64,000 bases of DNA from MGIIb-O2 sp002494975 (GCA_028355015.1 JAOMRN010000001.1:248001-312000); one strand, 5' to 3'. Positions 43,601 through 52,267 are shown, counted from the first letter of the stretch. A program made the numbers and translations. The notes: generated by a model not told the origin, from the letters alone.

Positions 43601-44786
43601 GACTATCGCTACTCCAATCGTCTACCCATTGATCGTTGTAACCGCTCTTCTGAACTTTACAAATAAAAGCAGCAGTACAGCCTTCAGATAAATCAAGATT
43701 TGAGAAACCAAACGCACCCTGTGCGCTATCTAAAGTGACAGCAGCACTGAAATTGGCATATATTTCACTCATAGTAGTGCCTATAGAGACTGATCCTGGT
43801 AGTGGGTTTGATGCTAAATTTTCAATCCCTGCACCTCCTGTTGCAGTATCTGCTACTAGGCTAGAAATTGCATTACCTCCTCCAAGTTTGTCTGCTAAGT
43901 ACATCAAGAACATGAAACCCGCTCCATAGTCAGCTATTCTTTGATTCCACCATCTGACGCTCATATTCGAATTCTGTGACCAATCATTTGCATGGCCAGT
44001 TAGAGTACTTGTTACTCCGAAGCAAAGATATGCTGCCATATCTGCGGCTCCTTCATCTATCCATAGATTTTCAAATGGGTCTCTAGCATTGTGGAGTAGA
44101 TGTTGAAATTCATGGGCTAGTATTGTATTCCTCCAACTCATGTCATCTACGTCAACAAATACTGATTCTCTTTGTGAAGATATTCCTGGCGCGAAGTATC
44201 CTCCAACTCCACCTCCTCCATCTATTGCTAGTATCACTATCTCTAATTGGCAGTTATTGTCAACATCTGGCATGGTGCCGAAATAACTAGTGTCAGTTGG
44301 GTAAATTGTAGATTCAAAAGTCGATGCAATATCGTTTAGAGTAGTTGCGGAAAGAATTTGTCCGTTCTCCACGAATATGGCGGAATTAGTAGATATTTTT
44401 TGTACAGTGGCATCGATATTACCGCTAGAAGTCGGGATTGTGTCGGTATCTCCCTGACTCCATTCATTTGTACAATTACGAGCAGATGATTTAGAGTTTA
44501 GATATGGTTGAGAAAATGGAAGTATTAAATTTGGGTATCCATCTTCAATCCACTGCTTTTTAAGATGACTGGTAGCAGAATAAGTAGGTTCCGATTCATC
44601 CGTGAACATATACTTGTTTCCATCTTTTAATGGGTTGAAATCATCAAGATTCCCTGCTGATATTTCTACTACGCTTTCATCAGATGTTGCCCCTACTAAA
44701 GCGACGGGAGAAATACTGGCTAGTACCAATACTGAAACAAGAAAGAACGGAGTGGTAGTATTGTTTCTCGGTTTTAGCCCAGACAT
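40671..44786 (-). CDS. Large secreted HExxH metalloprotease-like protein with PKD repeats
   Basis: 1371 residues. Signal peptide (TTPFFLVSVLVLASISPVALVGA), then a gluzincin-like domain: LAHEFQHLLH (His225, Glu226, His229 by the chosen start) with ENLWIDEGAADMAAY 16 residues on (Glu245), resembling M6/M30-type secreted peptidases. After about residue 640 come at least four PKD-like domains (WDLGDNTTSG, WNWGDGQIEQ, IWNISDFDEL, WLWDFGDSSP). A membrane helix (ESAGLLALIATVLLLGWLIM) near the end anchors it, with a basic tail. Start: the frame opens at 44888, but ATG 44786 follows aggatgtga and gives the signal peptide; the longer form would overlap the divergent cyclase gene. Probable role: degradation of proteins or particles at the surface (inferred). 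Confidence 0.75.
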   Translation of the reverse strand: MSGLKPRNNTTTPFFLVSVLVLASISPVALVGATSDESVVEISAGNLDDFNPLKDGNKYMFTDESEPTYSATSHLKKQWIEDGYPNLILPFSQPYLNSKSSARNCTNEWSQGDTDTIPTSSGNIDATVQKISTNSAIFVENGQILSATTLNDIASTFESTIYPTDTSYFGTMPDVDNNCQLEIVILAIDGGGGVGGYFAPGISSQRESVFVDVDDMSWRNTILAHEFQHLLHNARDPFENLWIDEGAADMAAYLCFGVTSTLTGHANDWSQNSNMSVRWWNQRIADYGAGFMFLMYLADKLGGGNAISSLVADTATGGAGIENLASNPLPGSVSIGTTMSEIYANFSAAVTLDSAQGAFGFSNLDLSEGCTAAFICKVQKSGYNDQWVDDWSSDSQSIEGWGMRSYKFAQGSGAPLNLMVSPTQFGFEGIIMSKEIATGTWSMNKLRIDPGSGAGTGLVYGFGNITDEVWLITWYESLVDDCDYNFASCGITTGSYPEAAITIQAGLITDPAEIEIAAIENFDRDGDNLDDSSRIDLEVTSNAFFEILEVEANAYLNNTIVDTLTFDVTAGNSVATEESIWFTPPEGGDWTYSVKITDVTGVVVDQAFALPENIANMEPVASGSIATNFTQTWLPIGMYGSGYDAWGFSQINGTFSHNDTPIAYFWDLGDNTTSGLKNPTHSYLQTGIYTIVLTVKDKGGYFSEPQSWTVSVNDTSVPIPVISVDGIIQDSELTLMTNQRVQFSALSSQDNVPTEELVFTWNWGDGQIEQGQGLAELGHAWVDGSADGIIYTLTLTIDDGNQFVDYSIYIRVLNRVPQQIFDENLQTFTLTPLEMPSIFEDQDGFIVEYRWIFEEGVNTDGSGMTITSDYSVTESVEQNPIIGWKEPGLKNVTLEVTDDDGNTSVASLQVLVINQRPVAVFPRPIDGQIDTEYVFESLSFDPDGNTSSMQIIWNISDFDELVYNVTSVYHTFTKPGLYSISLTVIDEMGMASAEKSYTIRIDNPLPVPELKFRQPSINGTTINYVPVEQSTITWQVPFTEDGGAFIAPNMPLLFDGASSYDSDPMFENRKSTNQDDPEWNGITRWLWDFGDSSPQEEGFEVWHQYQLPGIYIVKLTVIDGFEAGETNSTTMMIYVSRTPEILTNDPTGLEYVIVGDIVDLNVEVIDQDLTDRIEAWLDTDTNVDSDGDGDYENDKNQYLSSPPSIEWDLNIAKDGIDNDGNTMNDYVWGEQVWSLPEYQPLVIILQVCDEVDVCTTKQFEITVLGIEEDDGPLSISDLTWKDFVPDTESAGLLALIATVLLLGWLIMRQKDEEELDAEGRTETYDVQEVVKEGGLPGMDQHNPPPQPKYLTIEERRNKESGYIRPIRTRRK

Positions 44787-44862
44787 TCGTGTCACATCCT
44801 GTTTAATACAAGTTAATGCCCGTTTGAGACCTATTTTAACATCGATGGAGCATCGTTCGTAC

Positions 44863-45882
44863 ATGATTAGCCAAGGGGGCGGTGTCAAATCGGTTTCAAT
44901 CTTGATTTTAGTCTTCTTTTTTTCTACATTTTCTCCTCTAGTTCTATCAGATACGCCCTCTTCTCTCGATACTTATGAGGTCGAAATAATAGAACCAGAA
45001 GTGGTTGAAATCATCCCTCATGACCCCCATGCATTCACTCAAGGATTGTTGATTCATAATAGCAAAATATATGAAAGTACAGGATTATACGGCGAATCTA
45101 GTTTACGTATAATAAATATCTCTACTGGGGAGGTCGAAAAGATAGTTAATCTAACAGACGAATATTTCGCAGAAGGAATAGCAATTGTAAATAATTCATT
45201 GATACAATTGACTTGGAAAGAAAATATAGGTTTTTTATATAATTCCTCGTCTTTAGAGATAATAGGTAATTTCACTTATGAGGGAGAAGGGTGGGGTATT
45301 TGTAGTACTGCGAATAATAATTTATGGTTTTCAGATGGTTCTTTTCAAATATCTCAAAAATCTTCAGAAAACTTTTCTATATCTAATGATTTTCTAACTG
45401 TAAAATATAATAATTCTCCAATAAATCGATTGAATGAACTGGAATGTCCATTTGAAAATAGCCTTATTTATGCCAATATTTGGCTTGAAGATAGGATTGT
45501 TTCTATCAGCCAATCTACAGGGGATGTTTGTTTTGAATATGACTTTACAAATATCCGTTTAGAATATGAAAATGAGAATTCACGAGAATTAAACGGTATA
45601 GCCTATGATGAGAGTAGTTCGCTCTTCTTGATTACTGGTAAAAATTGGTCAAATTATTATTTAGTGGATTTCAATAGATCATTTCAAGATTGTCAAATTA
45701 TAGAAGAAGTAGTCGTTGAAAATAATCCCTCCTATCTTCAATATATAGTAATAATCGCAGTAGCTATTTTTCTTATGCCGTTCTCTTGGCCAACGTTTGT
45801 TTTAGTATTTTACAAGTTATTAAGGCGACAAACTCAACATCCCCCCCCTTCTGGGACTACAGAGAAAGAGCGTGAGGAATGA
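44863..45882 (+). CDS. Glutaminyl-peptide cyclotransferase (glutamine cyclotransferase family), membrane-anchored
   Basis: 339 residues. Signal-like N-terminus (SILILVFFFSTFSPLVLSD); then the family pattern IIPHDPHAFTQGLLIHNSKIYESTGLYGESSLRIINI (in parts: HDPHAFTQGL and YESTGLYGESSL), FAEGIAIVNNSLIQLTWKE, and ANIWLEDRIVSISQSTGDV, typical of the beta-propeller cyclase that converts N-terminal Gln to pyroglutamate. A C-terminal membrane helix (LQYIVIIAVAIFLMPFSWP) and basic tail are added. Start ATG 44863; a second in-frame ATG is at 44845. Divergent from the metalloprotease. In an archaeon the substrates would be exported proteins with new N-terminal Gln, an inference. Confidence 0.83.
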   Translation: MISQGGGVKSVSILILVFFFSTFSPLVLSDTPSSLDTYEVEIIEPEVVEIIPHDPHAFTQGLLIHNSKIYESTGLYGESSLRIINISTGEVEKIVNLTDEYFAEGIAIVNNSLIQLTWKENIGFLYNSSSLEIIGNFTYEGEGWGICSTANNNLWFSDGSFQISQKSSENFSISNDFLTVKYNNSPINRLNELECPFENSLIYANIWLEDRIVSISQSTGDVCFEYDFTNIRLEYENENSRELNGIAYDESSSLFLITGKNWSNYYLVDFNRSFQDCQIIEEVVVENNPSYLQYIVIIAVAIFLMPFSWPTFVLVFYKLLRRQTQHPPPSGTTEKEREE

Positions 45883-45885
45883 CAA

Positions 45886-46626
45886 ATGAGTCGGAAAAAC
45901 ATCGATAGTTCAGGTTTTGAATTATGGCTACATGATTTATCTATAGACCCTGCGACAAGAGTTGCCGGCGCTATACTAATTATTTCGGGCAGTGCTTTAG
46001 GTGCCATGTTAGGTGTTTTATTGATGGCAGCAGATCCGGCCGATATTATGGGCCAAATAGATAATGAACAATCCTCGGATGATGTTGATGGTCTAGTGAT
46101 ATCTTCTTTAGAAAATAATACTGGAGGCAACCCTATCGAGGGAGTTTTAGTGGAACTACTTAATGAAGATAGAACTTTAATTAGTAGTGATATAACTGAT
46201 TCTGGAGGGCGCTTTAATATTGAAGATGTCCCCCGAAGTTCATCAATTCTTTATGTTCAACACCCAGATAACAAAACAGTAGAGATATTACTAGTACCTG
46301 GTGACCATTCTCAAATCTCAGTCACTTTAACTCCCGGAGATGGGTTAATTGGTCCAATAGATATGCGGGGGGAAAGTGACCTTTCCGAATCAGTATTCGT
46401 CGGACTGTTTATCGCAGTAGTGACTCTTATCACTGGTTTAGCAGGGATAGTTGGTGGCTTAGAAGTATACAACGGTGATAAATATAGTAAATCCTGGTGG
46501 TTGACATTCTTTGGTTTGTTTAGTAGAGGTATGATTTTCATAGGCCCTCTACTAATACTTCTAGGATTAGGTTTGATGTATATGACTAGAGATCAGTTTA
46601 CTGATTACAATCTATCAGAGGATTAA
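45886..46626 (+). CDS. Membrane protein with an exported carboxypeptidase-regulatory-like domain
   Basis: 246 residues. An N-terminal helix (VAGAILIISGSALGAMLGVLLM), then a beta-sandwich domain, VDGLVISSLENNTGG to SVTLTPGDG, with the VLVELLNEDRTLISSDITDSGGRFNIEDVP pattern of carboxypeptidase-regulatory (transthyretin-like) domains (shown in part: SGGRFNIEDVP). Two or three further helices (VFVGLFIAVVTLITGLAGIV and FIGPLLILLGLGLMYM) follow. It begins four bases after the cyclase and ends one base into the next gene. Function unknown. Confidence 0.68.
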   Translation: MSRKNIDSSGFELWLHDLSIDPATRVAGAILIISGSALGAMLGVLLMAADPADIMGQIDNEQSSDDVDGLVISSLENNTGGNPIEGVLVELLNEDRTLISSDITDSGGRFNIEDVPRSSSILYVQHPDNKTVEILLVPGDHSQISVTLTPGDGLIGPIDMRGESDLSESVFVGLFIAVVTLITGLAGIVGGLEVYNGDKYSKSWWLTFFGLFSRGMIFIGPLLILLGLGLMYMTRDQFTDYNLSED

Positions 46627-47978
46627 TGATTCCCATGTACCTAATTAGTGTCGAAGGAGGAGATGGTAGTGGCAAAGGTCTCGCTACAAAGGTAATCGCT
46701 CAAGTTCTCGAAAGAGAATTCACATTTTCCTCTGTTGAAGTTACTGGTGAGCCTCGAAGAGATCATCCACTGGGGCGCCTTGCAATTAATTCCGTCCGTA
46801 CAAAATCCATGACTCCCGAAGGTGAAGCAGGACTTTTTGCAGCAGACCGTGTTGATCATTCACATGGTTGGATTCTTCCACTTTTAGAGGAAGGGCGAGT
46901 GGTAGTAAGTGAGAGAAATATCCATTCCTCTCTTGTTTATCAGGGTATAGTGGGAGGTTTAGGGATAGATAAAGTAGCTCACATGAATTCTGCAGCCCTT
47001 GTGCCTGACCTATGCGTATGGGTTGATTGTGACCCTGAATTAGCACTCAATAGGATAAGAACGGGTACTTTGAGAATACATTCTGAAAAAGAGGAGTATT
47101 TTGAAACCAGTTCTCTACAGAAAGAAATAAGATCTGGATATTATAGTCTTCTTTCAGGAGAATTAGAAATGCCGATTCCTTTCGATATGGGTGCGATAAT
47201 AGGTCCAGTTCTAAACGAAGGTAGTGAAGAAGATTTCAAGAAAGAATTGAGATTAAGGATTCGGAGATTCATACATTCACATCCGAATCCTATTAATGTT
47301 CAAACAGAAGTTGTAGAACAGAATCTCATTAGAAAACTATTGGTCAAAAGTAAAGGACAAACAACATTGGTAGGTCTTGGTGTAGAGCCAAATTCAGGAC
47401 GAGATGAATGGCTTAGTGGCAAGAAACCATGGAAGATACTAAAGAATTCTCAAACGAGTCATGAAAAGTGTCTAGTTGAGACTTCTTCAAATATCGCTCC
47501 CTACATTCCTCAAAGTGTTCTCGCGCATTCTATCTCTTCAATAGTGGGTACTTTGTCTATTTTGACCAATGCAGATATCGGTGAATTACGTTCAGCGCAA
47601 GGCCCCGTGAGAGCAGTTTCTGAGAGTCACTCTCATAAGATAATTAGGTATCTAAATGATGATTTAGATTGGCTTCATCAGCATAGATCATTATTAGGTA
47701 GGGATACTGCTAGGAATCAACTGAAAGAACAATTTCTTCCATTTGGTTATCTCGTTCTTGCGGTTTGGCCATTGAGAAAAGCAATCCAAAAATGGGTTCA
47801 GGATAATCCTAAAACACATCTTAGATTTTGCTTAGGGCAAATAATTCGTTCTGGTGAACATTCCGTATCTGTGAATAATTGTATACATAGGATCAAAATA
47901 TTAGGTTCGGGGTGCCCGAATATGAGTGCTCCAAAAACTCCCTCTGGTTTAGTTGATTGGTGGCAAGGAAATAATTAA
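46626..47978 (+). CDS. Thymidylate kinase-like protein with unusual P-loop and an unknown C-terminal domain
   Basis: 450 residues, twice the size of thymidylate kinase. Residues 4-210 match Tmk: YLISVEGGDGSGKGLAT P-loop, EPRRDHPLG, FAADRVDHSHGWILPLL and VVVSERNIHSSLVYQG. The P-loop ends Gly-Lys-Gly, lacking the Ser/Thr that binds Mg2+, and the DRY-like motif is SERN. Residues 215-450 match no family I know; they include QTTLVGLGVEPNSGRDEWLS and HQHRSLLGRDTARNQLKEQF. The start overlaps the preceding stop by one base (taatg); a second ATG is nine bases in. It may be the only Tmk of the cell or a repurposed paralog. Confidence 0.72.
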   Translation: MIPMYLISVEGGDGSGKGLATKVIAQVLEREFTFSSVEVTGEPRRDHPLGRLAINSVRTKSMTPEGEAGLFAADRVDHSHGWILPLLEEGRVVVSERNIHSSLVYQGIVGGLGIDKVAHMNSAALVPDLCVWVDCDPELALNRIRTGTLRIHSEKEEYFETSSLQKEIRSGYYSLLSGELEMPIPFDMGAIIGPVLNEGSEEDFKKELRLRIRRFIHSHPNPINVQTEVVEQNLIRKLLVKSKGQTTLVGLGVEPNSGRDEWLSGKKPWKILKNSQTSHEKCLVETSSNIAPYIPQSVLAHSISSIVGTLSILTNADIGELRSAQGPVRAVSESHSHKIIRYLNDDLDWLHQHRSLLGRDTARNQLKEQFLPFGYLVLAVWPLRKAIQKWVQDNPKTHLRFCLGQIIRSGEHSVSVNNCIHRIKILGSGCPNMSAPKTPSGLVDWWQGNN

Positions 47979-48724
47979 TCTCTGAATACTAATTTAGCGT
48001 TTGCTGGGAGTCTTACCTGATCTGCTGAATCAAAATTATCTGGCCTAGAACTAATTGCTGCACAAGACCACCAAGATAATACAAACCCTGCTCCAGAGCC
48101 AGTGATTAATCTGATTAAATTTGTTGATTCATAAGATGTCAATAATTGTGTAAAACCATCTAATCCTATTGGAATTGCACCTAGAGATGCCAAAAGTATC
48201 ATTGCTAATAATCTCCTATCCTCCTTATACAAAAATTCTATTTTTTCATCGTTAAATACCGACAAAAATGAATCTCTAACAGTCCATCTATTTAGCCCTT
48301 TTTTTCTCCAAAACAATGCGCCTACTGCGAGTCCTAAGAATAAACCAACGTCTCTAGCACAAACTGCTAACTGGTTACCATTTATTTCCCATGAACGTTC
48401 ATGTTTTTGATGGCAATTCAAATCACCAATGAAATAAACTAATGCTGCTAATGGATTTAATTCTGACCAGCTAAAGAATCCCAAATCTTCTTGATTATGG
48501 CCTATTTCTGCATTTTCTCCATGATTATGGTTCCCCCATGATCCCCATCCATCTTCTGTGGCATAGTCGATTCTGTTCGCTCTACCAGATAAATCTGGTA
48601 TGGTATTTGTTGGTAACATTAATGGTGTAATGAAAAGTAGTATGAAATACCCTCCAGTAAATGAAGCAACTATCAGTCCTACTTTTTTCTCTCGTAATCT
48701 TTCGAGTCTACCATTTGCCAACAT
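47975..48724 (-). CDS. DUF2085 family membrane protein
   Basis: 249 residues with about five membrane helices. LNCHQKHERSWEINGNQLAVCARDVGLFLGL is the DUF2085 pattern, where Cys-His-Gln and Cys-Ala-Arg are fixed (given in parts: NCHQKHERS and AVCARDVGLFLG). GLDGFTQLLTSYESTNLIR matches the family's second motif. The CHQ and CARxxG sequences hint at metal binding. Unknown function. Convergent with the Tmk-like gene by four bases and 60 bases downstream of the zinc-ribbon gene on the same strand, so possibly a distal member of the suf transcript. Confidence 0.78.
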   Translation of the reverse strand: MLANGRLERLREKKVGLIVASFTGGYFILLFITPLMLPTNTIPDLSGRANRIDYATEDGWGSWGNHNHGENAEIGHNQEDLGFFSWSELNPLAALVYFIGDLNCHQKHERSWEINGNQLAVCARDVGLFLGLAVGALFWRKKGLNRWTVRDSFLSVFNDEKIEFLYKEDRRLLAMILLASLGAIPIGLDGFTQLLTSYESTNLIRLITGSGAGFVLSWWSCAAISSRPDNFDSADQVRLPANAKLVFRD

Positions 48725-48784
48725 TTTCAGACTCTACCAGAGTTAATATTGATATCAACATTTCTCTTCAGATTATTTTTCTAA

Positions 48785-48964
48785 TCATGAATAATAGGGG
48801 ACACCTTCACAACATGCCTCCACGACTCTTCTACAAGTGGGGCATTCCATATGCTGTCTTACAGGTATTGCTGAACCCCTAAATCCGCATATACAGAAAA
48901 TTGACTTACAGTGATCATAATCCATGAAACTGCTAAAAGAAACAGGTACTAATTCATTTCTCAT
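48785..48964 (-). CDS. Small zinc-ribbon-like protein overlapping sufD
   Basis: A 59-residue frame read directly from the minus strand. Its ATG overlaps the sufD stop in an ATGA arrangement, and it ends in TGA at 48785-48787. The protein is Cys-rich: DHC at about 19, FCICGFRG (24-30), HMECPTCRRVVEACCEG (39-55). Two CxC/CxxC knuckles plus extra Cys suggest a zinc ribbon or an Fe-S-binding peptide. Coupled to sufC-sufB-sufD, it could help Fe-S assembly, but that is inferred. Short frames can arise by chance; the tight coupling and ordered Cys pattern make this one likely real. Confidence 0.7.
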   Translation of the reverse strand: MRNELVPVSFSSFMDYDHCKSIFCICGFRGSAIPVRQHMECPTCRRVVEACCEGVPYYS

Positions 48965-50067
48965 GTAGTTAACGATTTCAATTCATCTTGTAGGTTATTT
49001 GCTAACCACTGGTGTAATAAATCACTCCCCATATCTGAAAGTGTAGAATTTAGAAACGCTGCAATCAAGGCATCCTTCGCGTCTTCTGGATTGAACCCTC
49101 TAGCCTCTAAGTAGAATAATTGTTCTTCATCCACAGGACCATTTGCAGTGCCATGACCACATCCCACTACATCATGTTCGCTGACTTCTAATTCAGGTAT
49201 ACTATCTGCTTCTGCTTTTTCTGAAAGTAATAGGTTATGGAATAATTGACCTGCATCAGCACCTGTTGCTCCATCTGCTACTCTTAACATACCTGTGCCT
49301 ATGGTTCTACTATTACCTCCACAAGCAGAATGCCAATCTAATCTACTAAAGGTATTAGCAGCTTCATGATGAATCTCAACATGATGGTCAATATGCATTT
49401 CGTTTGCAGATAGAATCGAACCTAATACTCTTAAATTACCTCCATTTTCATTCATCATATATCTCAAATCTGCCTTAGTTCTTTCAGAACCTGAACTAAT
49501 ACTTCCTGCTTTTACTTGAGCATCTCTTCCAATATTAATCGCATCAACTCTCATCAAAGTTCCAGCATTCATTTGACCAACTAAAACATCATTAATTACT
49601 GAACCTTCACCTATTTCTCCATTACGAATCAAGCCAAACCATGGCGCACTGCCTACTATCTGAGTAACCAACTCAAATTGACAGTGTCTACCAATATTCA
49701 TGGTTAGGTTCATCGATGAATTCGACTCTCCCAAGTTTATCTTTAGTAATACTGGTTGTTTAAGAATAGTATTTTTATCTACTTTCAAAGTAAATTTATT
49801 TTTACTAGACACAGCATCAATGAAATTCATTGAGACCGGATCGCTATACGAGTTTTCCTTGGTAGTAATAGACTCTTTTAAAATTGAAATATTATCTGGT
49901 GCCTTGCTTCCATCTAACATAGAAAGACTAACTTCTGGTTGTGAGAAATTTTCCGGCACTTCTTTGATATTACCTGTTGGATGAACTTTTTTCCAAGGTG
50001 AATATCTCCAGAGATGATCAGCATTACTTGGTTCCTCTAGTGAAAGATATGTTTGGCCAGGATTCAT
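48961..50067 (-). CDS. sufD: Fe-S cluster assembly protein SufD
   Basis: Partner of SufB and SufC in the SUF scaffold. The beta-helix core and C-terminal motif ECGGNSRTIGTGMLRVADGATGADAGQLFHNLLLS (in part) and EHDVVGCGHGTANGPVDEEQLFYLEARG, where SufB has the HEASVSKV version, identify SufD. 368 residues; the N-terminus is shorter and less conserved, as usual for SufD. aggggt precedes the ATG. Stop overlaps the zinc-ribbon start by four bases. Confidence 0.9.
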   Translation of the reverse strand: MNPGQTYLSLEEPSNADHLWRYSPWKKVHPTGNIKEVPENFSQPEVSLSMLDGSKAPDNISILKESITTKENSYSDPVSMNFIDAVSSKNKFTLKVDKNTILKQPVLLKINLGESNSSMNLTMNIGRHCQFELVTQIVGSAPWFGLIRNGEIGEGSVINDVLVGQMNAGTLMRVDAINIGRDAQVKAGSISSGSERTKADLRYMMNENGGNLRVLGSILSANEMHIDHHVEIHHEAANTFSRLDWHSACGGNSRTIGTGMLRVADGATGADAGQLFHNLLLSEKAEADSIPELEVSEHDVVGCGHGTANGPVDEEQLFYLEARGFNPEDAKDALIAAFLNSTLSDMGSDLLHQWLANNLQDELKSLTT

Positions 50068-50082
50068 TTCTAAAACCCCTAT

Positions 50083-51489
50083 TTAACCAATACTTCCTTC
50101 CATTTCCAATGCCATTAATTTATTTAATTCAACAGCATATTCCATGGGTAATTCTCTTGTGAATGGTTCGAAGAAACCATTGACAATTAATGCTAAAGCC
50201 TCTTCTTCAGAATGACCTCTACTCATAAGATAAAATAACTGATTATCACTGACTTTTGAAACACTTGCTTCATGCTCGCATCTTGCAGTAGGATTTGCTA
50301 CTTCCATTGTAGGGTACGTATCACTTCTACTATCCTCATCAAGAATGAGCGCATCACAAACGACATTTAATTTACAATTTTGAGCTTTGGGGGATACAGT
50401 AACTAAACCTCTGTAAGAACCTCTCCCTCCGTCTTTACTTATTGATTTTGATAAAATTTTACTTGTAGTATTGCTAGCAAGGTGATGTATTTTTGCCCCT
50501 GCATCTTGATGCTGACCTGCACCTGAGTATGCGACTGAAATAACTTCAGCATGTGCTCCTTCTCCTTTCAGAATCACAGAGGGATATTTCATAGTTAATT
50601 TACTGCCAATGTTTCCATCTACCCATTCAATTTTTGAGTTTTCATGAGCTATACCTCTCTTTGTGACAAGATTGTATACATTAGCGCTCCAGTTTTGTAC
50701 TGTACTATATCTAATATGTGCTCCAGGTAGTGCAATTAATTCAACAACTGCTGAATGTAATGAGTCAGTAGAATATGTTGGCGCAGTACATCCTTCTACG
50801 TAATGTATACTGCTCCCCTCATCTGCTATGATTAATGTTCTTTCAAATTGCCCCATGTTTTTTGCATTAATCCTAAAGTATGCTTGAACCGGCAGTTCGA
50901 CATGGACACCTTTTGGAACATAGATAAAAGAACCGCCAGACCAAACTGCTGTATTTAGTGCACTAAATTTATTATCTGAATATGGAACAACACTACCAAA
51001 CCATTTCTTAACAAGATCTTCATGTTCTCTTAGCCCACTATCCATATCTAAGAAGATTACTCCTTGTTCCTGTAAATCTTCTCTAATAGAATGATATACT
51101 GCTTCAGATTCATACTGAGCAGTAACTCCACTAAGCCATTTTTGCTCAGCGTCTGGTATTCCTAACCTATCAAATGTATTTCTAATATCTTCAGGAACGT
51201 CATCCCAATCATTTTCTGTTGCTTTGGATGACCTTAGGTAATAACAAATTTTTTCGAAATCTATTTCGTTCAACATGGACATATTACCCCAAGTCGGCAT
51301 AGGCCTATCATCAAAATGTTTGAATGCTTTTACTCTCATTTCAGTCATCCATTCAGGTTCATTCTTTAATTCTGAAATATCTCTTACTACCTTTTCAGAT
51401 AGGCCCGCATCAAATCGAATAGTGGAATTTTCTGGGTCATGCCAACCCGCTTTATAATCTCCAACTGCTTCTCTTGCTTCTTCGGTCAT
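50083..51489 (-). CDS. sufB: Fe-S cluster assembly protein SufB
   Basis: Scaffold subunit of the SUF machinery, on which clusters are built. KGVHVELPVQAYFRINA, FERTLIIADEGSSIHYVEGCTAP and the C-terminal ARCEHEASVSKVSDNQLFYLMSRG motif with Cys-Glu-His are typical; 468 residues is normal. The gene lies between sufC and sufD, with a short gap to each. N-terminal WSGGSFIYVPKG is also characteristic. Confidence 0.96.
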   Translation of the reverse strand: MTEEAREAVGDYKAGWHDPENSTIRFDAGLSEKVVRDISELKNEPEWMTEMRVKAFKHFDDRPMPTWGNMSMLNEIDFEKICYYLRSSKATENDWDDVPEDIRNTFDRLGIPDAEQKWLSGVTAQYESEAVYHSIREDLQEQGVIFLDMDSGLREHEDLVKKWFGSVVPYSDNKFSALNTAVWSGGSFIYVPKGVHVELPVQAYFRINAKNMGQFERTLIIADEGSSIHYVEGCTAPTYSTDSLHSAVVELIALPGAHIRYSTVQNWSANVYNLVTKRGIAHENSKIEWVDGNIGSKLTMKYPSVILKGEGAHAEVISVAYSGAGQHQDAGAKIHHLASNTTSKILSKSISKDGGRGSYRGLVTVSPKAQNCKLNVVCDALILDEDSRSDTYPTMEVANPTARCEHEASVSKVSDNQLFYLMSRGHSEEEALALIVNGFFEPFTRELPMEYAVELNKLMALEMEGSIG

Positions 51490-51502
51490 CTCAATATCTC
51501 CT

Positions 51503-52267
51503 TTATTTCTCAGAACCGGTTTCTAACCAGTCATATCCCTTTTCTTCGAGCTCTAATGCCAACTCAGGACCACCTGTTTTGACAATTTTACCTGCAATTA
51601 GTACGTGTATTTTATCTGGTTGCACATGCTCAAGAATTCTTGAATAATGTGTAATGATTAATGCTCCAGAGTCAGTACCTCTTATCGCTGCATTTATTCC
51701 TTTAGCCACAGTTCTAATGCCATCAATATCTAAACCGGAATCAGTTTCATCAAGAATTGCTAATTTTGGTGTTATTAACATTAACTGTAAAATTTCAAAC
51801 CTTTTCTTTTCACCGCCGCTAAAACCATCATTGACATATCTGCCAAGAAATGATGATGGAATGTCCAGTTCTTTCATACTTTCTTTTAACTTTGTTCTAA
51901 AATCCGAACCTTTAGCCGCTTCTTCTCCCAGAATCGCCGCAACTGATTTGCGAAGAAAATTTCCAACTTGTAAACCAGGTACTGATTGAGGGTATTGAAA
52001 CGAAAGAAAAACTCCTTTTCTCGCTCTTTCCCAAGTTTCCATTTCAAGTAAGTCTTCACCATTTAGCTCTACAGTCCCACTTTCAACCTCATAATCTGGA
52101 TGTCCCATTATTATGTTAGCCGTAGTTGTTTTCCCACTACCATTTCTACCCATTATTGCGTGAATTTCTCCCGGTTTTATATCCAAGTTTATTCCGCGAA
52201 GAATTGGTGTTCCATCGATCCCAGCATATAAATCTTGGATTTTTAGTAAGTTCGACTCATTAGACAT
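51503..52267 (-). CDS. sufC: Fe-S cluster assembly ATPase SufC
   Basis: ABC-type ATPase energising the SufB-SufD scaffold. IMGRNGSGKTTTANIIMGHPDYEV is the SufC Walker A region; SGGEKKRFEILQLMLITPKLAILDETDSGLDIDG carries the signature and Walker B (as landmarks GGEKKRFEIL and ILDETDSGLD). FLSFQYPQSVPG is the Q-loop. 254 residues. First gene of the sufCBD unit, divergent from the NFU-like gene. Confidence 0.97.
   Translation of the reverse strand: MSNESNLLKIQDLYAGIDGTPILRGINLDIKPGEIHAIMGRNGSGKTTTANIIMGHPDYEVESGTVELNGEDLLEMETWERARKGVFLSFQYPQSVPGLQVGNFLRKSVAAILGEEAAKGSDFRTKLKESMKELDIPSSFLGRYVNDGFSGGEKKRFEILQLMLITPKLAILDETDSGLDIDGIRTVAKGINAAIRGTDSGALIITHYSRILEHVQPDKIHVLIAGKIVKTGGPELALELEEKGYDWLETGSEK

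Noticed and set aside
47270..47978. ThyX (flavin thymidylate synthase) as the C-terminal domain of the kinase fusion
   Set aside because: The RHRxxSxNExSxRY-type motif is absent; the RAVSESHSHKIIRY resemblance is too slight.
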